Counted from the stretch's first letter, positions 45,633-54,683 are shown. The stretch: DNA of 64,000 bases from Kibdelosporangium persicum (GCF_013280595.1 NZ_JAAATY010000002.1:62001-126000); one strand, 5' to 3'. The notes: generated by a model from the letters alone, not told the origin. Program-made: numbers and translations.

Positions 45633-46411
45633 GACACCGCCTCGATCAGCGACCAGCCGTCAGAAAGGGCGTTGAGCAACAGCTTGTCGGCGTCGTCGGT
45701 ACGTACGACCACACGACCCGGTTCCTCCAACAAGACCTCCGCCCGCAAATGTGACGCCGACAGTCCCGGCCGGGTTGGTCGCAGGGAAATCCGCATGCCG
45801 CGTAGGGATTCCGGCACGAGCCTGCCGTCGACCAGGCGGTACAGCCTGCCGTTGGGCACCGCGCTTTCGTGGGCGCTCAACAGAATCCGGCCACCGTCCT
45901 GTTCGGCCTCGGACATCAGCGCGGCCAGTTCTGCGCGGGCCGGGGCGTCCAGGCCGGTCGCCGGTTCGTCGACGACGAGCAGCTCGGGTGGTCTCAGGAA
46001 CGCCTGCATCACCGCGACTTTCTGACCGTTCCCCTTGGACAGTGCGGCGATCGGCACGTCCGGTCCCGGCACCAGCCGCAGCCGCTCGGCCAGTTCGTCG
46101 GTGCGTTTACGGGTCTGTGCGGGCGACATGCCACGCATCCGGCCGACGTGTCCCAGGTACTGACGCGCGGTCATCCGGATCGCCGCGGGCGCGCGTTCGG
46201 GGACGTAACCGACCGTGCCCGGCCTGCCGGTGACCCGGCCGGACGTCGGCAGCGAGGCACCGGCCACGATTCGCAGCAAAGTGGACTTGCCAATGCCGTT
46301 ACCAGCCACGATGACGGTCACGACGCCGGGCTCGACGGTGAGCTCGACGCCGTCGAGCACCCACGGGCTGGTCCGGGTGTAGCGCTTGCGGACACCTTGA
46401 ACGACGGTCAC
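45629..46411 (-). CDS. ABC transporter ATP-binding protein
   Basis: This 260-residue ATPase opens with TVVQGVRKRYTRTSPWVLDG. Walker A is in VIVAGNGIGKSTLLRIVAGA, the signature region ALSKGNGQKVAVMQAFL is LSKGN rather than LSGGQ, and Walker B is ELLVVDEPATGLDAPARAE. An LSKGN-type signature is common in ABC-2 drug or lantibiotic exporters. The start was placed at a GTG with a weak GGAT upstream; longer frames lack coding character. It is first in the operon with the permease. Confidence 0.9.
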   Translation of the reverse strand: MTVVQGVRKRYTRTSPWVLDGVELTVEPGVVTVIVAGNGIGKSTLLRIVAGASLPTSGRVTGRPGTVGYVPERAPAAIRMTARQYLGHVGRMRGMSPAQTRKRTDELAERLRLVPGPDVPIAALSKGNGQKVAVMQAFLRPPELLVVDEPATGLDAPARAELAALMSEAEQDGGRILLSAHESAVPNGRLYRLVDGRLVPESLRGMRISLRPTRPGLSASHLRAEVLLEEPGRVVVRTDDADKLLLNALSDGWSLIEAVS

Positions 46412-46566
46412 GTATCCATCATGCCGAAACCGACGATCGATTCGCCGCCAAAGGGCTTCACGGTTTCGGCCGTACGTGCGTATTCGTCCGGCTATCCCTT
46501 GCGCACGTTCGGTGAGCGGACCCACGCTACGAGACACCCTGCACACAAGTTCACAAGGGAGGGCCC

Positions 46567-47835
46567 ATGAGGTCTCGTCGCGGTCTGTTGGCCGCGGCGG
46601 CGCTTGGCGCTGCCATGCTGCTGCCTTTGCCCATCACGGCTTCGGCACAGCCCGAACAGAGCACGGCTGCCGTCGCCGACAGCCGGCCTTCTGCGATCTA
46701 CACGGTCGAGAACACCACCCCCGTCTCTCGTACCGCGATCAGCCGGTTCGGCGTCGACATCCACGGCACCGACGGCGGAACGCTCACCTTCGCCGCGACC
46801 GCGAGCCAGGCCAAGGCCTTGCGTGAAGCGGGTTTCCGGCTGACCCAGCAGATGACGACGCTGGACTTCCCACCGGCCGACTCGATGTACCACAACTACG
46901 CCGAGCAGACCACGGAGCTGCAGAAGATCGCCGCGGACCACTCGTCGATCGCGCGGCTGTCGAGCATCGGCAAGAGCTACCAGAACCGCGACCTGTGGCT
47001 GCTGAAGATCAGCGACAACGCGGCGACGGACGAGTCCGAGCCCGAGGTGCTGTTCACCTGCCAGCAGCACGCCCGTGAGCATCTGACGCCGGAGATGTGC
47101 CTGCGGATCGCCAACCGCTACACCGACGGCTACGGCTCCGACGCGGCCATCACCAACGAGGTGAACAGCAAGGAGATCTGGATCGTCACCAGCGTCAACC
47201 CCGACGGTTCGGAGTACGACATCGCCACCGGCTCGTACCGGTCGTGGCGCAAGAACCGGCAGCCGAACGCCGGTTCGTCGAACGTCGGCACCGACCTGAA
47301 CCGCAACTGGGGCTTCCAGTGGGGCTGCTGTGGCGGTTCGAGCGGCTCGACCGGCAGCGAGACCTACCGCGGCCCGTCGGCGTTCTCCGCGCCGGAGACC
47401 CAGCGGCTGCGCGACTTCGTGAACTCGCGTGTGGTCGGCGGTGTGCAGCAGATCAAGACGCACATCGACTGGCACACCTACTCCGAGCTGATCCTGTGGC
47501 CGTTCGGCTACACGTACAACAACACCGCGCCGGGCCTGGACGCCAACCAGGAGCGCGCGTTCCGCACGCTCGGTCAGCAGATGGCCCAGACCAACAACTA
47601 CACGCCGCAGCAGTCCAGCGACCTCTACGTCACCGACGGCTCGATCGGTGACTGGATGTGGGGCGCGCACAAGATCTGGAGCTACACGTTCGAGATGTAC
47701 CCGCGCTCGGGTGGCGGCGGCTTCTACCCGCCCGACGAGGTGATCGTCCGGGAGACCTCGCGCAACGACCGCGCGGTCGCCCTGTTCCTGAGCTACAGCG
47801 ACTGTGTGCCGCGAGTCATCGGCGGAAGCTGCTGA
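46567..47835 (+). CDS. Secreted zinc carboxypeptidase (M14 family)
   Basis: This is a 422-residue protein. A Sec signal peptide ([19 protein letters not shown] ending ASA) is followed by a propeptide-like region and the M14 domain from about residue 110. The zinc ligands are in [12 protein letters not shown] (HxxE) and in [14 protein letters not shown]. Substrate residues lie in NPDGSEYD and TDLNRNWGF. The catalytic Glu is in [10 protein letters not shown]. It trims C-terminal residues from peptides outside the cell. The GGGAGGG ribosome site is strong. A convergent hairpin follows. Confidence 0.95.
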   Translation: MRSRRGLLAAAALGAAMLLPLPITASAQPEQSTAAVADSRPSAIYTVENTTPVSRTAISRFGVDIHGTDGGTLTFAATASQAKALREAGFRLTQQMTTLDFPPADSMYHNYAEQTTELQKIAADHSSIARLSSIGKSYQNRDLWLLKISDNAATDESEPEVLFTCQQHAREHLTPEMCLRIANRYTDGYGSDAAITNEVNSKEIWIVTSVNPDGSEYDIATGSYRSWRKNRQPNAGSSNVGTDLNRNWGFQWGCCGGSSGSTGSETYRGPSAFSAPETQRLRDFVNSRVVGGVQQIKTHIDWHTYSELILWPFGYTYNNTAPGLDANQERAFRTLGQQMAQTNNYTPQQSSDLYVTDGSIGDWMWGAHKIWSYTFEMYPRSGGGGFYPPDEVIVRETSRNDRAVALFLSYSDCVPRVIGGSC

Positions 47836-47852
47836 GGCTGAGGGCGTGACCG

Positions 47853-47907
47853 GGGTGGGTCGCACGCCGCACTGCGATTTCGTGGTGCCGGAACGTGCGA
47901 CTCACCC
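47853..47907. terminator. Long hairpin between convergent genes
   Basis: GGGTGGGTCGCACG at 47853-47866 pairs with CGTGCGACTCACCC at 47894-47907. Thirteen of fourteen bases match and the last is a G-U pair in RNA; the loop is 27 bases. It starts 18 bp after the carboxypeptidase stop and before the convergent MOSC stop, the right place for termination, but has no T run. Confidence 0.5.
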
Positions 47908-47951
47908 TGCCGGAATGGTGGACACGGGGTGCCGGAATGGTGGACACGGCG
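47886..47951. repeat. Three 22-bp units in tandem
   Basis: Units at 47886, 47908 and 47930 all start TGCCGGAA. The second and third are identical over 20 bases (TGCCGGAATGGTGGACACGG); the first has diverged after the eighth base and provides the right arm of the hairpin. The array ends one base before the MOSC stop codon. The 22-bp period is about two helical turns. Confidence 0.7.
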
Positions 47952-47952
47952 G

Positions 47953-48765
47953 TCAGGCCCAGGCGGTGACCTCGACCGGGTCGCCGACGGCCAGTTCGCC
48001 CGGCTTCGTCACGGCGAACTTGGCGCCGAAGGAGACCCCGCCTTCCTCTTCACGGCGGTAGCCCGCCAGCGTCCTGGTCGGTTCGTGGCCCGCTTTCCGG
48101 CCGGTCGCCTGGTCCACGGTCGGCACCACGCAGCGGACCGCCTTCTTCTCCCAGCTGGTCTCGACCGGGCCGAGGGTCATCCGGCGCACCCGGTCCTCGG
48201 TGTACGGCTCGTCCCAGCCCGTGACGACGACGTTGGGCCGGAACCTGTTCATCGGCAGGGCGTCCCCGCCTTTCTCCAGGATCAGGCCGTTCAGGTGATC
48301 CAGTGAGGACCGGCCGATCACGTGCAGCGCGTCCGCGTCGGCGAATCCGACCTGGCCGCCGGTCTCGCCGTTGGAGTGCCGCTCGTGCCCCGGCGGCACA
48401 CGGACGAGCCGGCACGGCTCACCCATGAACTCGGAGAACCACCCGGCCGGCCCGGAGCCCTGGTCGACCGCCTTGCCGGTCCACTTGTGCAGCAGGACTT
48501 CGAGCTGTTCCCCGTCGGTGACAACGTCGAACTCGAAGTCCTCGATGCCGGGCGCGGACAGCTTGAGGGTGCCGTCGCCGAGTGTGGGGCGCACCACGGC
48601 CATCTTCGACCGGGTGCGCTGGGTGACGAACTTGTTGTCCTGGTCGACGATCATGAACGCCCGGTCCTCGGCGAGGCCCATCGGGCCGACGGCGACGCGG
48701 TCGAGCGATTCGCCCGCGCAGCCCTTCACCAGGTACCGGACGAGTTCGACCACGCACGCCTGCAT
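47953..48765 (-). CDS. MOSC domain protein (YcbX-like)
   Basis: This is a 270-residue protein. An N-terminal beta-barrel domain (VVELVRYLVKGCAGESLDRV, AEDRAFMIVDQDNKFVTQR) is followed by a C-terminal MOSC domain (DALPMNRFRPNVVVTGWDEP, then AVRCVVPTVDQATG containing the conserved cysteine). MOSC proteins handle molybdenum cofactor or sulfur; YcbX relatives reduce N-hydroxylated compounds. It is 14 bp downstream of purB, but a -10 box sits six bases before its ATG. Confidence 0.9.
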   Translation of the reverse strand: MQACVVELVRYLVKGCAGESLDRVAVGPMGLAEDRAFMIVDQDNKFVTQRTRSKMAVVRPTLGDGTLKLSAPGIEDFEFDVVTDGEQLEVLLHKWTGKAVDQGSGPAGWFSEFMGEPCRLVRVPPGHERHSNGETGGQVGFADADALHVIGRSSLDHLNGLILEKGGDALPMNRFRPNVVVTGWDEPYTEDRVRRMTLGPVETSWEKKAVRCVVPTVDQATGRKAGHEPTRTLAGYRREEEGGVSFGAKFAVTKPGELAVGDPVEVTAWA

Positions 48766-48771
48766 GGCACC

Positions 48772-48777
48772 AACCTA
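48772..48777 (-). promoter_or_regulatory. Candidate -10 box for a leaderless MOSC transcript
   Basis: On the minus strand TAGGTT is followed by six bases and the ATG at 48765. It lies in the 14-bp gap after purB. Confidence 0.35.
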
Positions 48778-48779
48778 GC

Positions 48780-50207
48780 TCAGAGGATCGGCGCGGGGGC
48801 GTAGCCCGCGGCCTCGGGATAGTCCTCCAGCACTTCGGAAACCCGCTTGACCACGGCACGGACCTGGCTGTCCGCGACACCGGTGAACGACAGCCGGTCG
48901 GCCAGCAACTGGTCCAGCTGCGCCCGGTCCAGCGGGATCCGGTCGTCGGCGGCCAGCCGGTCGAGCAGGTCGTTGCCGGCCTGGCCCTGCTCCCGCATGG
49001 CCAGCGCGACCGCGACGGCGTTCTCCTTGATCGCCTCGTGCGCGGTCTCCCGGCCGACGCCCGCCTGCACCGAGGCCATCAGAACCTTTGTCGTGGCAAG
49101 GAAAGGCAGGTACCGGTCGAGCTCACGGGCGATCACCGCCGGGTACGCGCCGAACTCGTCGAGCACCGTGAGGAACGTCTGGAACAGGCCGTCCAGAGCG
49201 AAGAACGCGTCCGGCAGCGCGACCCGGCGGACGACGGAACACGACACGTCGCCTTCGTTCCACTGGTCACCGGACAGCTCGCCGACCATCGACAGGTAGC
49301 CGCGCAGGATCACCGCGAACCCGTTGACGCGTTCGCAGGAACGCGTGTTCATCTTGTGCGGCATGGCGGACGACCCGACCTGGCCCGGCTTGAAGCCCTC
49401 GGTGACCAGCTCGTGCCCGGCCATCAACCGGATCGTCTTGGCCACGCTGCCCGGCGCGCCGGCCAGCTGCACCAAAGTGGACACCACGTCGAAGTCGAGC
49501 GACCGCGGGTACACCTGGCCGACGCTGGTGAACACCCGCTCGAACCCCAGGTGCCCGGCGACCTTCCGTTCCAGTTCGTCCAAAGTGGACTCGTTGCCGC
49601 CGAGCAGGTCCAGCATGTCCTGCGCGGTGCCGACCGGGCCCTTGATGCCCCGCAACGGATACCGGCCGGTCAGGTCACGCAGCCGCTCGAACGCGACCAG
49701 CAACTCGTCGGCCGCGGTCGCGAACCGCTTGCCCAGGGTGGTCGCCTGCGCCGCGACGTTGTGCGACCGGCCCGCCATCACCAGATCGGCGTGCTCGGTC
49801 GCCAGCCGTGCCAGCCTTGCCAGCACGGCCAGCGTCCGTGCCGCGATCAGCTCAAGCGAGCGCTTGATCTGCAACTGCTCGACGTTCTCGGTCAGGTCAC
49901 GGGAGGTCATGCCCTTGTGCACGTGCTCGTGCCCGGCGAGCGCGTTGAACTCCTCGATCCGTGCCTTGACGTCGTGCCGCGTCACCCGCTCACGCTCGGC
50001 GATCGAGGCCAGGTCGACCTGGCCGATCACCCGCTCGTAGTCCGCGACCACCCCGTCCGGCACCGGCACGCCCAGTTCGGCCTGTGCCTTGAGGACCGCG
50101 AGCCACAGCTCACGCTCCAGCACCACCTTGTGTTCCGGCGACCACAGCTGGACCAGTTCGACCGAGGCGTAGCGGTTGGCGAGGACGTTCGGGATACGCG
50201 GCTTCAC
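48780..50207 (-). CDS. purB: Adenylosuccinate lyase
   Basis: This is a 475-residue fumarase/aspartase superfamily enzyme acting twice in purine synthesis (SAICAR to AICAR, adenylosuccinate to AMP). The signature GSSAMPHKMNTRSCERVN is intact. EEFNALAGHEHVHKGMTSRD carries the catalytic His, and VAGRSHNVAAQATTLGKRF is also conserved. The GTG start has no ribosome site. It sits directly against a 21-bp inverted repeat, with TACCCT eight bases upstream as a possible -10. Confidence 0.95.
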   Translation of the reverse strand: MKPRIPNVLANRYASVELVQLWSPEHKVVLERELWLAVLKAQAELGVPVPDGVVADYERVIGQVDLASIAERERVTRHDVKARIEEFNALAGHEHVHKGMTSRDLTENVEQLQIKRSLELIAARTLAVLARLARLATEHADLVMAGRSHNVAAQATTLGKRFATAADELLVAFERLRDLTGRYPLRGIKGPVGTAQDMLDLLGGNESTLDELERKVAGHLGFERVFTSVGQVYPRSLDFDVVSTLVQLAGAPGSVAKTIRLMAGHELVTEGFKPGQVGSSAMPHKMNTRSCERVNGFAVILRGYLSMVGELSGDQWNEGDVSCSVVRRVALPDAFFALDGLFQTFLTVLDEFGAYPAVIARELDRYLPFLATTKVLMASVQAGVGRETAHEAIKENAVAVALAMREQGQAGNDLLDRLAADDRIPLDRAQLDQLLADRLSFTGVADSQVRAVVKRVSEVLEDYPEAAGYAPAPIL

Positions 50208-50228
50208 GGTGACACAGGGTATGTCACC
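50208..50228. promoter_or_regulatory. Inverted repeat abutting the purB start, candidate operator
   Basis: GGTGACA-CAGGGTA-TGTCACC has perfect 7-bp arms and a 7-base centre. It fills the whole 20-bp gap between the purB start codon and the stop of the upstream gene. It also contains the TACCCT hexamer on the minus strand, so a bound protein would block purB transcription. Confidence 0.45.
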
Positions 50229-51016
50229 TACAGGTGCAACGTGGGATCAGTGGCCAGCTTGACCAGCTGCTCCTCGGTCAACGCCACCCTGTCCTGGTAC
50301 CTGAGCGGCGACCCACCGGTCGGGTCGTAGTTGTACGCGGTGATCCGGGTGGCCGTGCCGTCGTTGCGGAAGTGCGTGGCGGAGGTGATCAGCATCGCCG
50401 GGTCGTTGCCCGCGGGACCGGACTCGGCGTGGATCACCACCTTGCTGCCGTCCGGCTGCGGCCGTTCCTGACAGCCGGTGCACGGCTGGCTTGCCTGTTC
50501 GTTGCTGACGTACACGGCGACCGCCGTCTGCACCTCGCCCAGCGTGAACCGCACCATGCCTTCGAGGTAGTCCTGGCCTTCCCAGAACTGGTCCTCCGCC
50601 TCCCCGCCGAACGGCCGGACGTTGACGTTCTGCGCGCCGGGGACGTCCTTGGGGAACTGTGGCCGCAGATACGCCCGCAGCTCGTTGCCGCGCTGGCGGA
50701 GCTGAGCCGCCGTCAACTTCGGCCGTGCGGGCGGTGTGGCCGGTGTGGCCGACGTGGCGGTGGACGTTTGAGACGGCGTCGTCGACGGCGGCGCGGCCTG
50801 CGGTAGCTCCTCTGGGGAACCGCCGATCCCCAGCAACACCGGCACCGTCACAGCGACGACGGCCACAGCGGCCGTACTGACGCCAACGGCGACAAGAGCA
50901 CGACGGCGACGCACCATCCGTTCCGCCGTCAGCATCAGTTCGTCGAGGTCAAAGGTCATCGGGGGCTCATCGGCGACGGCGAGTCGCAGGCCCTCCCGCA
51001 GCTCGTACTCGCTCAT
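50228..51016 (-). CDS. Membrane-anchored partner of a SigE-family sigma factor
   Basis: This is a 262-residue protein. A cytoplasmic segment of about 40 residues, basic at its end (RMVRRRRALVAVGV), leads into one membrane segment (VGVSTAAVAVVAVTVPVLLG). A Thr/Pro/Ser-rich stalk and an extracytoplasmic domain follow (VRFTLGEVQTAVAVYVSN and a CTGCQE motif). It overlaps the sigma factor gene by four bases (ATGA), the arrangement of a sigma factor and its regulator. No zinc anti-sigma (HxxxCxxC) motif is seen, so an anti-sigma role is inferred from position. Confidence 0.6.
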   Translation of the reverse strand: MSEYELREGLRLAVADEPPMTFDLDELMLTAERMVRRRRALVAVGVSTAAVAVVAVTVPVLLGIGGSPEELPQAAPPSTTPSQTSTATSATPATPPARPKLTAAQLRQRGNELRAYLRPQFPKDVPGAQNVNVRPFGGEAEDQFWEGQDYLEGMVRFTLGEVQTAVAVYVSNEQASQPCTGCQERPQPDGSKVVIHAESGPAGNDPAMLITSATHFRNDGTATRITAYNYDPTGGSPLRYQDRVALTEEQLVKLATDPTLHL

Positions 51017-51552
51017 GAAACGACCCTCCTAGCCGGCCTGCCGGCCGTCAGGTTCTCCACGACATTTCGCAAGGTCGCCAGGCCACGGGCGGTCTGGCTC
51101 TTCACGGTGCCCTCCGAGCAGCCGAGCACCACGGCCGTTTCGGCCACCGACAGGTCGTCGAAGTAGCGCAGGACCAACGCGGCCCGCTGCCGTGGCGGCA
51201 GCTCCAGCAACGCACGGTGCGTCATGTCCTTCGCCCACGAGCGGTCCTGGGCGGCCTCCGGGTCGGCGGAGACGTCCGGCGTGTCCGGCACCGTCTCGTA
51301 CCGCAGCTCACTGCGCCGCCACGGCCTGCGCTTCTCGTCCAGCCAGGTGTTCAGCAGCACTCGGCGGGAGTAGTTCTGCAGGCTGTCCTGCACCTGCACC
51401 TTCGACCACGCCCGGTAGATCTTGATCAGCGTGGTCTGCGTGAGGTCCTCGGCAAGGTGCCAGTCGCCGCAGAACAGGTAGGCACAGCGGCGCAACCCCG
51501 CCGCGTGTTTGCCGGCGAAGGCTCGGAAGTTCTCCTCGTCGGGTTTGCGCAC
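51013..51552 (-). CDS. SigE-family ECF RNA polymerase sigma factor
   Basis: This is a 179-residue sigma-70 family protein. Region 2 (AYLFCGDWHLAEDLTQTTLI) recognises the -10 element. Region 4 contains LPPRQRAALVLRYFDDLSVA and LGCSEGTVKSQTARGLATLR, the helix-turn-helix for the -35. These match the actinobacterial SigE-family (TIGR02983-type) rather than classical group 4 sigmas. The GTG start has AAGGGAG upstream. It is co-translated with the membrane protein that follows. Confidence 0.93.
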   Translation of the reverse strand: MRKPDEENFRAFAGKHAAGLRRCAYLFCGDWHLAEDLTQTTLIKIYRAWSKVQVQDSLQNYSRRVLLNTWLDEKRRPWRRSELRYETVPDTPDVSADPEAAQDRSWAKDMTHRALLELPPRQRAALVLRYFDDLSVAETAVVLGCSEGTVKSQTARGLATLRNVVENLTAGRPARRVVS

Positions 51553-51612
51553 TGTGGCTCCCTTCGCATTCCCGACCTACCTCACGTGTGCCGGGCTGCG
51601 CGGGTTGCACGC

Positions 51613-52197
51613 CTATTTCTGGAGCGCCGCCCGGAGCATCTGGCGGGCCCGTGCCCGCGGGTCGGCGTGGATCTCGATGATGGCGTTCAGCACGGCCCCG
51701 TCGACCAGGGCGATCACCTGCTCGATCCGCTCGGCCTCCACCGGCATCCCGCACTTGGCGAAGATCGCGCACAGCAGTTCCCGCAGCTTGACGGCATCAC
51801 TGCGCATGACCGGCTTGAGATACGGCCGGCGGCCGGTGGCGACCAGCCGTTCGTACCTCAGAAGCACGGCTTCGGCGTCCCCTGATTCCGGCTCGTCGCC
51901 GAGCAACTGGTCGAGGACCAGTTCGACCAGGGTGTCGAACCCCGCGTTGGCCGGCGCCTGCTCAAGCTGAGCCCAGCCACGCGAGAACTCGATCTCCCCG
52001 CGGTGCATGACCGCCGCGGTGATCAACGCGTCGAGCGAGTCGAAGTAGTACGTGGTCGATGCCAGCGGCAGCCCCGCCCGCTCGGCCACCGCGCGGTGCC
52101 GGATGGCGTCGAATCCGCCCTCGGCGAGCAGTTGCGCCGCGGCCTCGACCAGCGCCTGGCGGCGGCGTTCACCTTTGGGCGTACTCGCGGCAGTCAT
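51613..52197 (-). CDS. TetR-family transcriptional regulator
   Basis: This 194-residue protein has an N-terminal helix-turn-helix (RRRQALVEAAAQLLAEGGFD then HRAVAERAGLPLASTTYYFD) and a helical ligand-binding domain. The start was set at MTAASTP; a much longer frame running upstream is a shadow of other genes. A TACGCT hexamer lies ten bases before the ATG. No obvious divergent target exists. It lies between the two sigma factor/membrane partner pairs. Confidence 0.9.
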   Translation of the reverse strand: MTAASTPKGERRRQALVEAAAQLLAEGGFDAIRHRAVAERAGLPLASTTYYFDSLDALITAAVMHRGEIEFSRGWAQLEQAPANAGFDTLVELVLDQLLGDEPESGDAEAVLLRYERLVATGRRPYLKPVMRSDAVKLRELLCAIFAKCGMPVEAERIEQVIALVDGAVLNAIIEIHADPRARARQMLRAALQK

Positions 52198-52226
52198 AGT
52201 CCGACCAAGCGTAGTGCTGGTGCCGG

Positions 52227-52994
52227 TCAGAACCTGGGTGCGAGGTCCGCGGCGATCCTGGCGATGGTGTCGACGAACGGCGGTTCGGCCGGTTCGACGT
52301 TCGGATCGGGCTGGCTGACTACGTGCAGTGTCCCGCCCTTGCCCGCTTCGCTCGCGGCGTTGGCGGTGCCGTAGACGTCGCTGCCGAGTGGGGCGTTCGG
52401 GGCGCTGCCCTCGGGCACCAGGACGACCGAGATCGTGCCGGTCCTGCTGCCGTCGGTGACCTTGTACGCCGCGCCACGCGAGCCCTGCGGGCAGCCGAAA
52501 GGCACGCCGACACCGGTTCTGGTGGGGGCGGCCGGGAGCTCGCCCGCGAGGGCAGCAGCGAGCTCCCGGTCCGCCTGGCACCCACTCGGGGTGCTGCCGG
52601 CTGTGCCGGCGGAACCAGTCGGAGTGCCTCCCTGCTTAGGCAGATCCGACCGGCTGTTCGGGTCAAGAGGGGGCTGCTCGTTCAGCGTGAGCGGCACGCT
52701 GTCGGGCCCTGTTCCCTCTCCACGTTCCATAGTGCCACCGGTGGGGGCATCTCCGCGCGCGACAGCGGGGGCATTAGCCGCTGTCGGGCTCTCGAATCCA
52801 CCCGAAAGAGCGACAGTGGTCACAGTTCCGCCCACGACCAGGGCAAAGGCCAGCACGGAGGCGCCCACGACAGTGTTGCGGCGTTTCACCGCGGCACGCT
52901 GTGATGCCCGCCGGACCTCGCCCGTGCCGAAGGTGGCCGGTGGGACGTCCCGCACCACGTCCTTGAACAGCTCGGACAGCTTCTTCTCGTCCAC
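52227..52994 (-). CDS. Membrane-anchored partner of the second SigE-family sigma factor
   Basis: This is a 255-residue protein. A cytoplasmic segment (KKLSELFKDVVRDVPPATFG) is followed by one membrane segment (TVVGASVLAFALVVGGTVTT) and a Pro/Gly-rich extracytoplasmic region with GCQADRELAAAL and GVPFGCPQGSRGAAYKV. The two cysteines may form a disulfide. It is 14 bp downstream of the sigma gene and resembles the other pair in layout but not closely in sequence. The anti-sigma function is inferred. GGAGG lies nine bases before the GTG. Confidence 0.6.
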   Translation of the reverse strand: MDEKKLSELFKDVVRDVPPATFGTGEVRRASQRAAVKRRNTVVGASVLAFALVVGGTVTTVALSGGFESPTAANAPAVARGDAPTGGTMERGEGTGPDSVPLTLNEQPPLDPNSRSDLPKQGGTPTGSAGTAGSTPSGCQADRELAAALAGELPAAPTRTGVGVPFGCPQGSRGAAYKVTDGSRTGTISVVLVPEGSAPNAPLGSDVYGTANAASEAGKGGTLHVVSQPDPNVEPAEPPFVDTIARIAADLAPRF

Positions 52995-53008
52995 CTACAT
53001 CCACCTCC

Positions 53009-53530
53009 TCACGTTGCCGGTCGCAGATCGTCCAGCGAGTCGCCCAGCGCCTCCCGCAGGGCGGCCAGGCCGCGTGCGGTCTGGCTCTTCACCGTGCCCT
53101 CGGAGCACTTGAGCGTCTCGGCGGTCGCCGCGACGTCCAGGCCCTCCAAGAACCTCAGCACGAGCACCGCACGTTGCCGTGGCGGCACCCGTTTCAGGCC
53201 GCCGAGCAGAGCCGACCTGGTCGCGACCGTGTCGCCCACCTCGCCATCGGTGCTCGGCGCGGGCTCGGGCATCTGGTCGACGAACCGCTCCCGCCGCCAG
53301 GGCCGTCGCGACTCGTCGATCATCGCGCGCACCACCGTCCGGCGGACGTAGGCGTCCAGGGCGCCCCGGTCGCGCACCTTGCGCCACCTGCGGTGCAACG
53401 CGACGAACGCGGTCTGAGCCAGGTCGTCCGCGCGGTGCCAGTCTCCGCACAGCAAGTACGCGGTCCGACGCACGGCATCCCGCCGAGCCTCGAAGTACTC
53501 CGCGAACTCCTGCTCGTCGCGCTGATCCAC
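53009..53530 (-). CDS. Second SigE-family ECF sigma factor
   Basis: This 173-residue protein has the same layout as the first: region 2 AYLLCGDWHRADDLAQTAFV and region 4 VPPRQRAVLVLRFLEGLDVA with LKCSEGTVKSQTARGLAALR. The region 4 block EGTVKSQTARGLA is identical in both. The GTG at 53530 was chosen for its GGAGAG ribosome site, and a long N-terminal frame extension is rejected. It is followed by its own membrane partner. Confidence 0.92.
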   Translation of the reverse strand: MDQRDEQEFAEYFEARRDAVRRTAYLLCGDWHRADDLAQTAFVALHRRWRKVRDRGALDAYVRRTVVRAMIDESRRPWRRERFVDQMPEPAPSTDGEVGDTVATRSALLGGLKRVPPRQRAVLVLRFLEGLDVAATAETLKCSEGTVKSQTARGLAALREALGDSLDDLRPAT

Positions 53531-53667
53531 GCGGACTCTCTCCGCTCGTCGTCTTCGGCTAGGGGACGGACCGCACCGCCTCCACGGTTGCACGGTCGTG
53601 CGATGAGTTCTACGCCACACCCCGGACCGGGTTGCCTCCGGGGCCGCGACATTGGTGGGATCGCTTC

Positions 53668-54681
53668 GTGACCGCACCGATCATCGACCTGCGCTCGGAC
53701 ACCGTCACCAAACCGGACGATCGGATGCGGGCCGCGATGGCCGCCGCCGAGGTCGGCGACGACGTGCTCGACCGCGACCCGACCATGGCCAGGCTCGAGG
53801 AGCAGATCGCCGGACTGCTCGGCGTCGAGGCCTCACTGTGGGTGCCCAGCGGGTCCATGGGCAACATCATCGCGCTGATGCTGCACGTCAAACGAGGTGA
53901 CCGGTTCCTGGCGACGGCCGCGTCGCACGTGATCTCCAACGAGCTCGGCGCCGGCGCCTGGCTGGCCGGCGGCATGCCTGAGCCGTTGCCGTGGGACGGC
54001 GGCCCCGGGAGACCGACGGCCGAGACGTTGCGGGCCGCGATCGGCGGGCCGCAGCCGTACTTCGGGCTGTACACGACCTTGCTGTGCTTGGAGAACACGC
54101 ACAACGCCGCGGGCGGGACCGTGACACCGCCGGACGAGCACGCCGAATTGGTCGCCGTGGCCAAGGAAGCCGGCCTGACCGTGCACCTGGACGGTGCCCG
54201 GATCTGGAACGCGTCCGTCGCTCTCGGCCTGCCGCCCGCCGCGTTGACGGCCGGCGCGGACACCGTGCAGGTGTGTCTCAGCAAGGGGCTGGGCGCCCCG
54301 GTCGGCTCGATGGTCGCCGGACCGGCCGCGTTCGTCGAAGAGGCCCGCCGGGCTCGCAAGATGCTGGGCGGTGGCGTCCGGCAGGGCGGTGTGCTGGCCG
54401 CGGCCGGACTGGTCGCGCTGGAGAACATCGAGTCCCTGGCGCAGGACCACGCCAACGCGCGTGCGCTGGCCGACGGTCTCGCCGAGCTCGGCTGGGAGGT
54501 CGCCACGCCGCAGACCAACATCGTGATGGCGAGCGTTCCGGATGTCGCGCAGGCATTGGCTCAACTGCAACGAGTCGGCGTGCTCGCGGTGCCGATGGCC
54601 GGCCGGGTCCGGTTCGTCACGCACCGGGACGTCTCCGCCGACGACATCACCGAAGTGTTGCGCCGACTGGAGAAGGAGTGA
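53668..54681 (+). CDS. Low-specificity L-threonine aldolase
   Basis: This is a 337-residue fold-type I PLP enzyme of the beta-eliminating lyase group. It opens with APIIDLRSDTVTKPDDRMRA. The PLP lysine is in VQVCLSKGLGAPVGSMVAG, and ENTHNAAGGTVTP and GLTVHLDGARIWNA are conserved. It cleaves L-threonine or L-allo-threonine to glycine and acetaldehyde. The start is a GTG with GGTGGGA upstream. The HAD gene follows, three bases after its stop. Confidence 0.93.
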   Translation: MTAPIIDLRSDTVTKPDDRMRAAMAAAEVGDDVLDRDPTMARLEEQIAGLLGVEASLWVPSGSMGNIIALMLHVKRGDRFLATAASHVISNELGAGAWLAGGMPEPLPWDGGPGRPTAETLRAAIGGPQPYFGLYTTLLCLENTHNAAGGTVTPPDEHAELVAVAKEAGLTVHLDGARIWNASVALGLPPAALTAGADTVQVCLSKGLGAPVGSMVAGPAAFVEEARRARKMLGGGVRQGGVLAAAGLVALENIESLAQDHANARALADGLAELGWEVATPQTNIVMASVPDVAQALAQLQRVGVLAVPMAGRVRFVTHRDVSADDITEVLRRLEKE

Positions 54682-54683
54682 TC

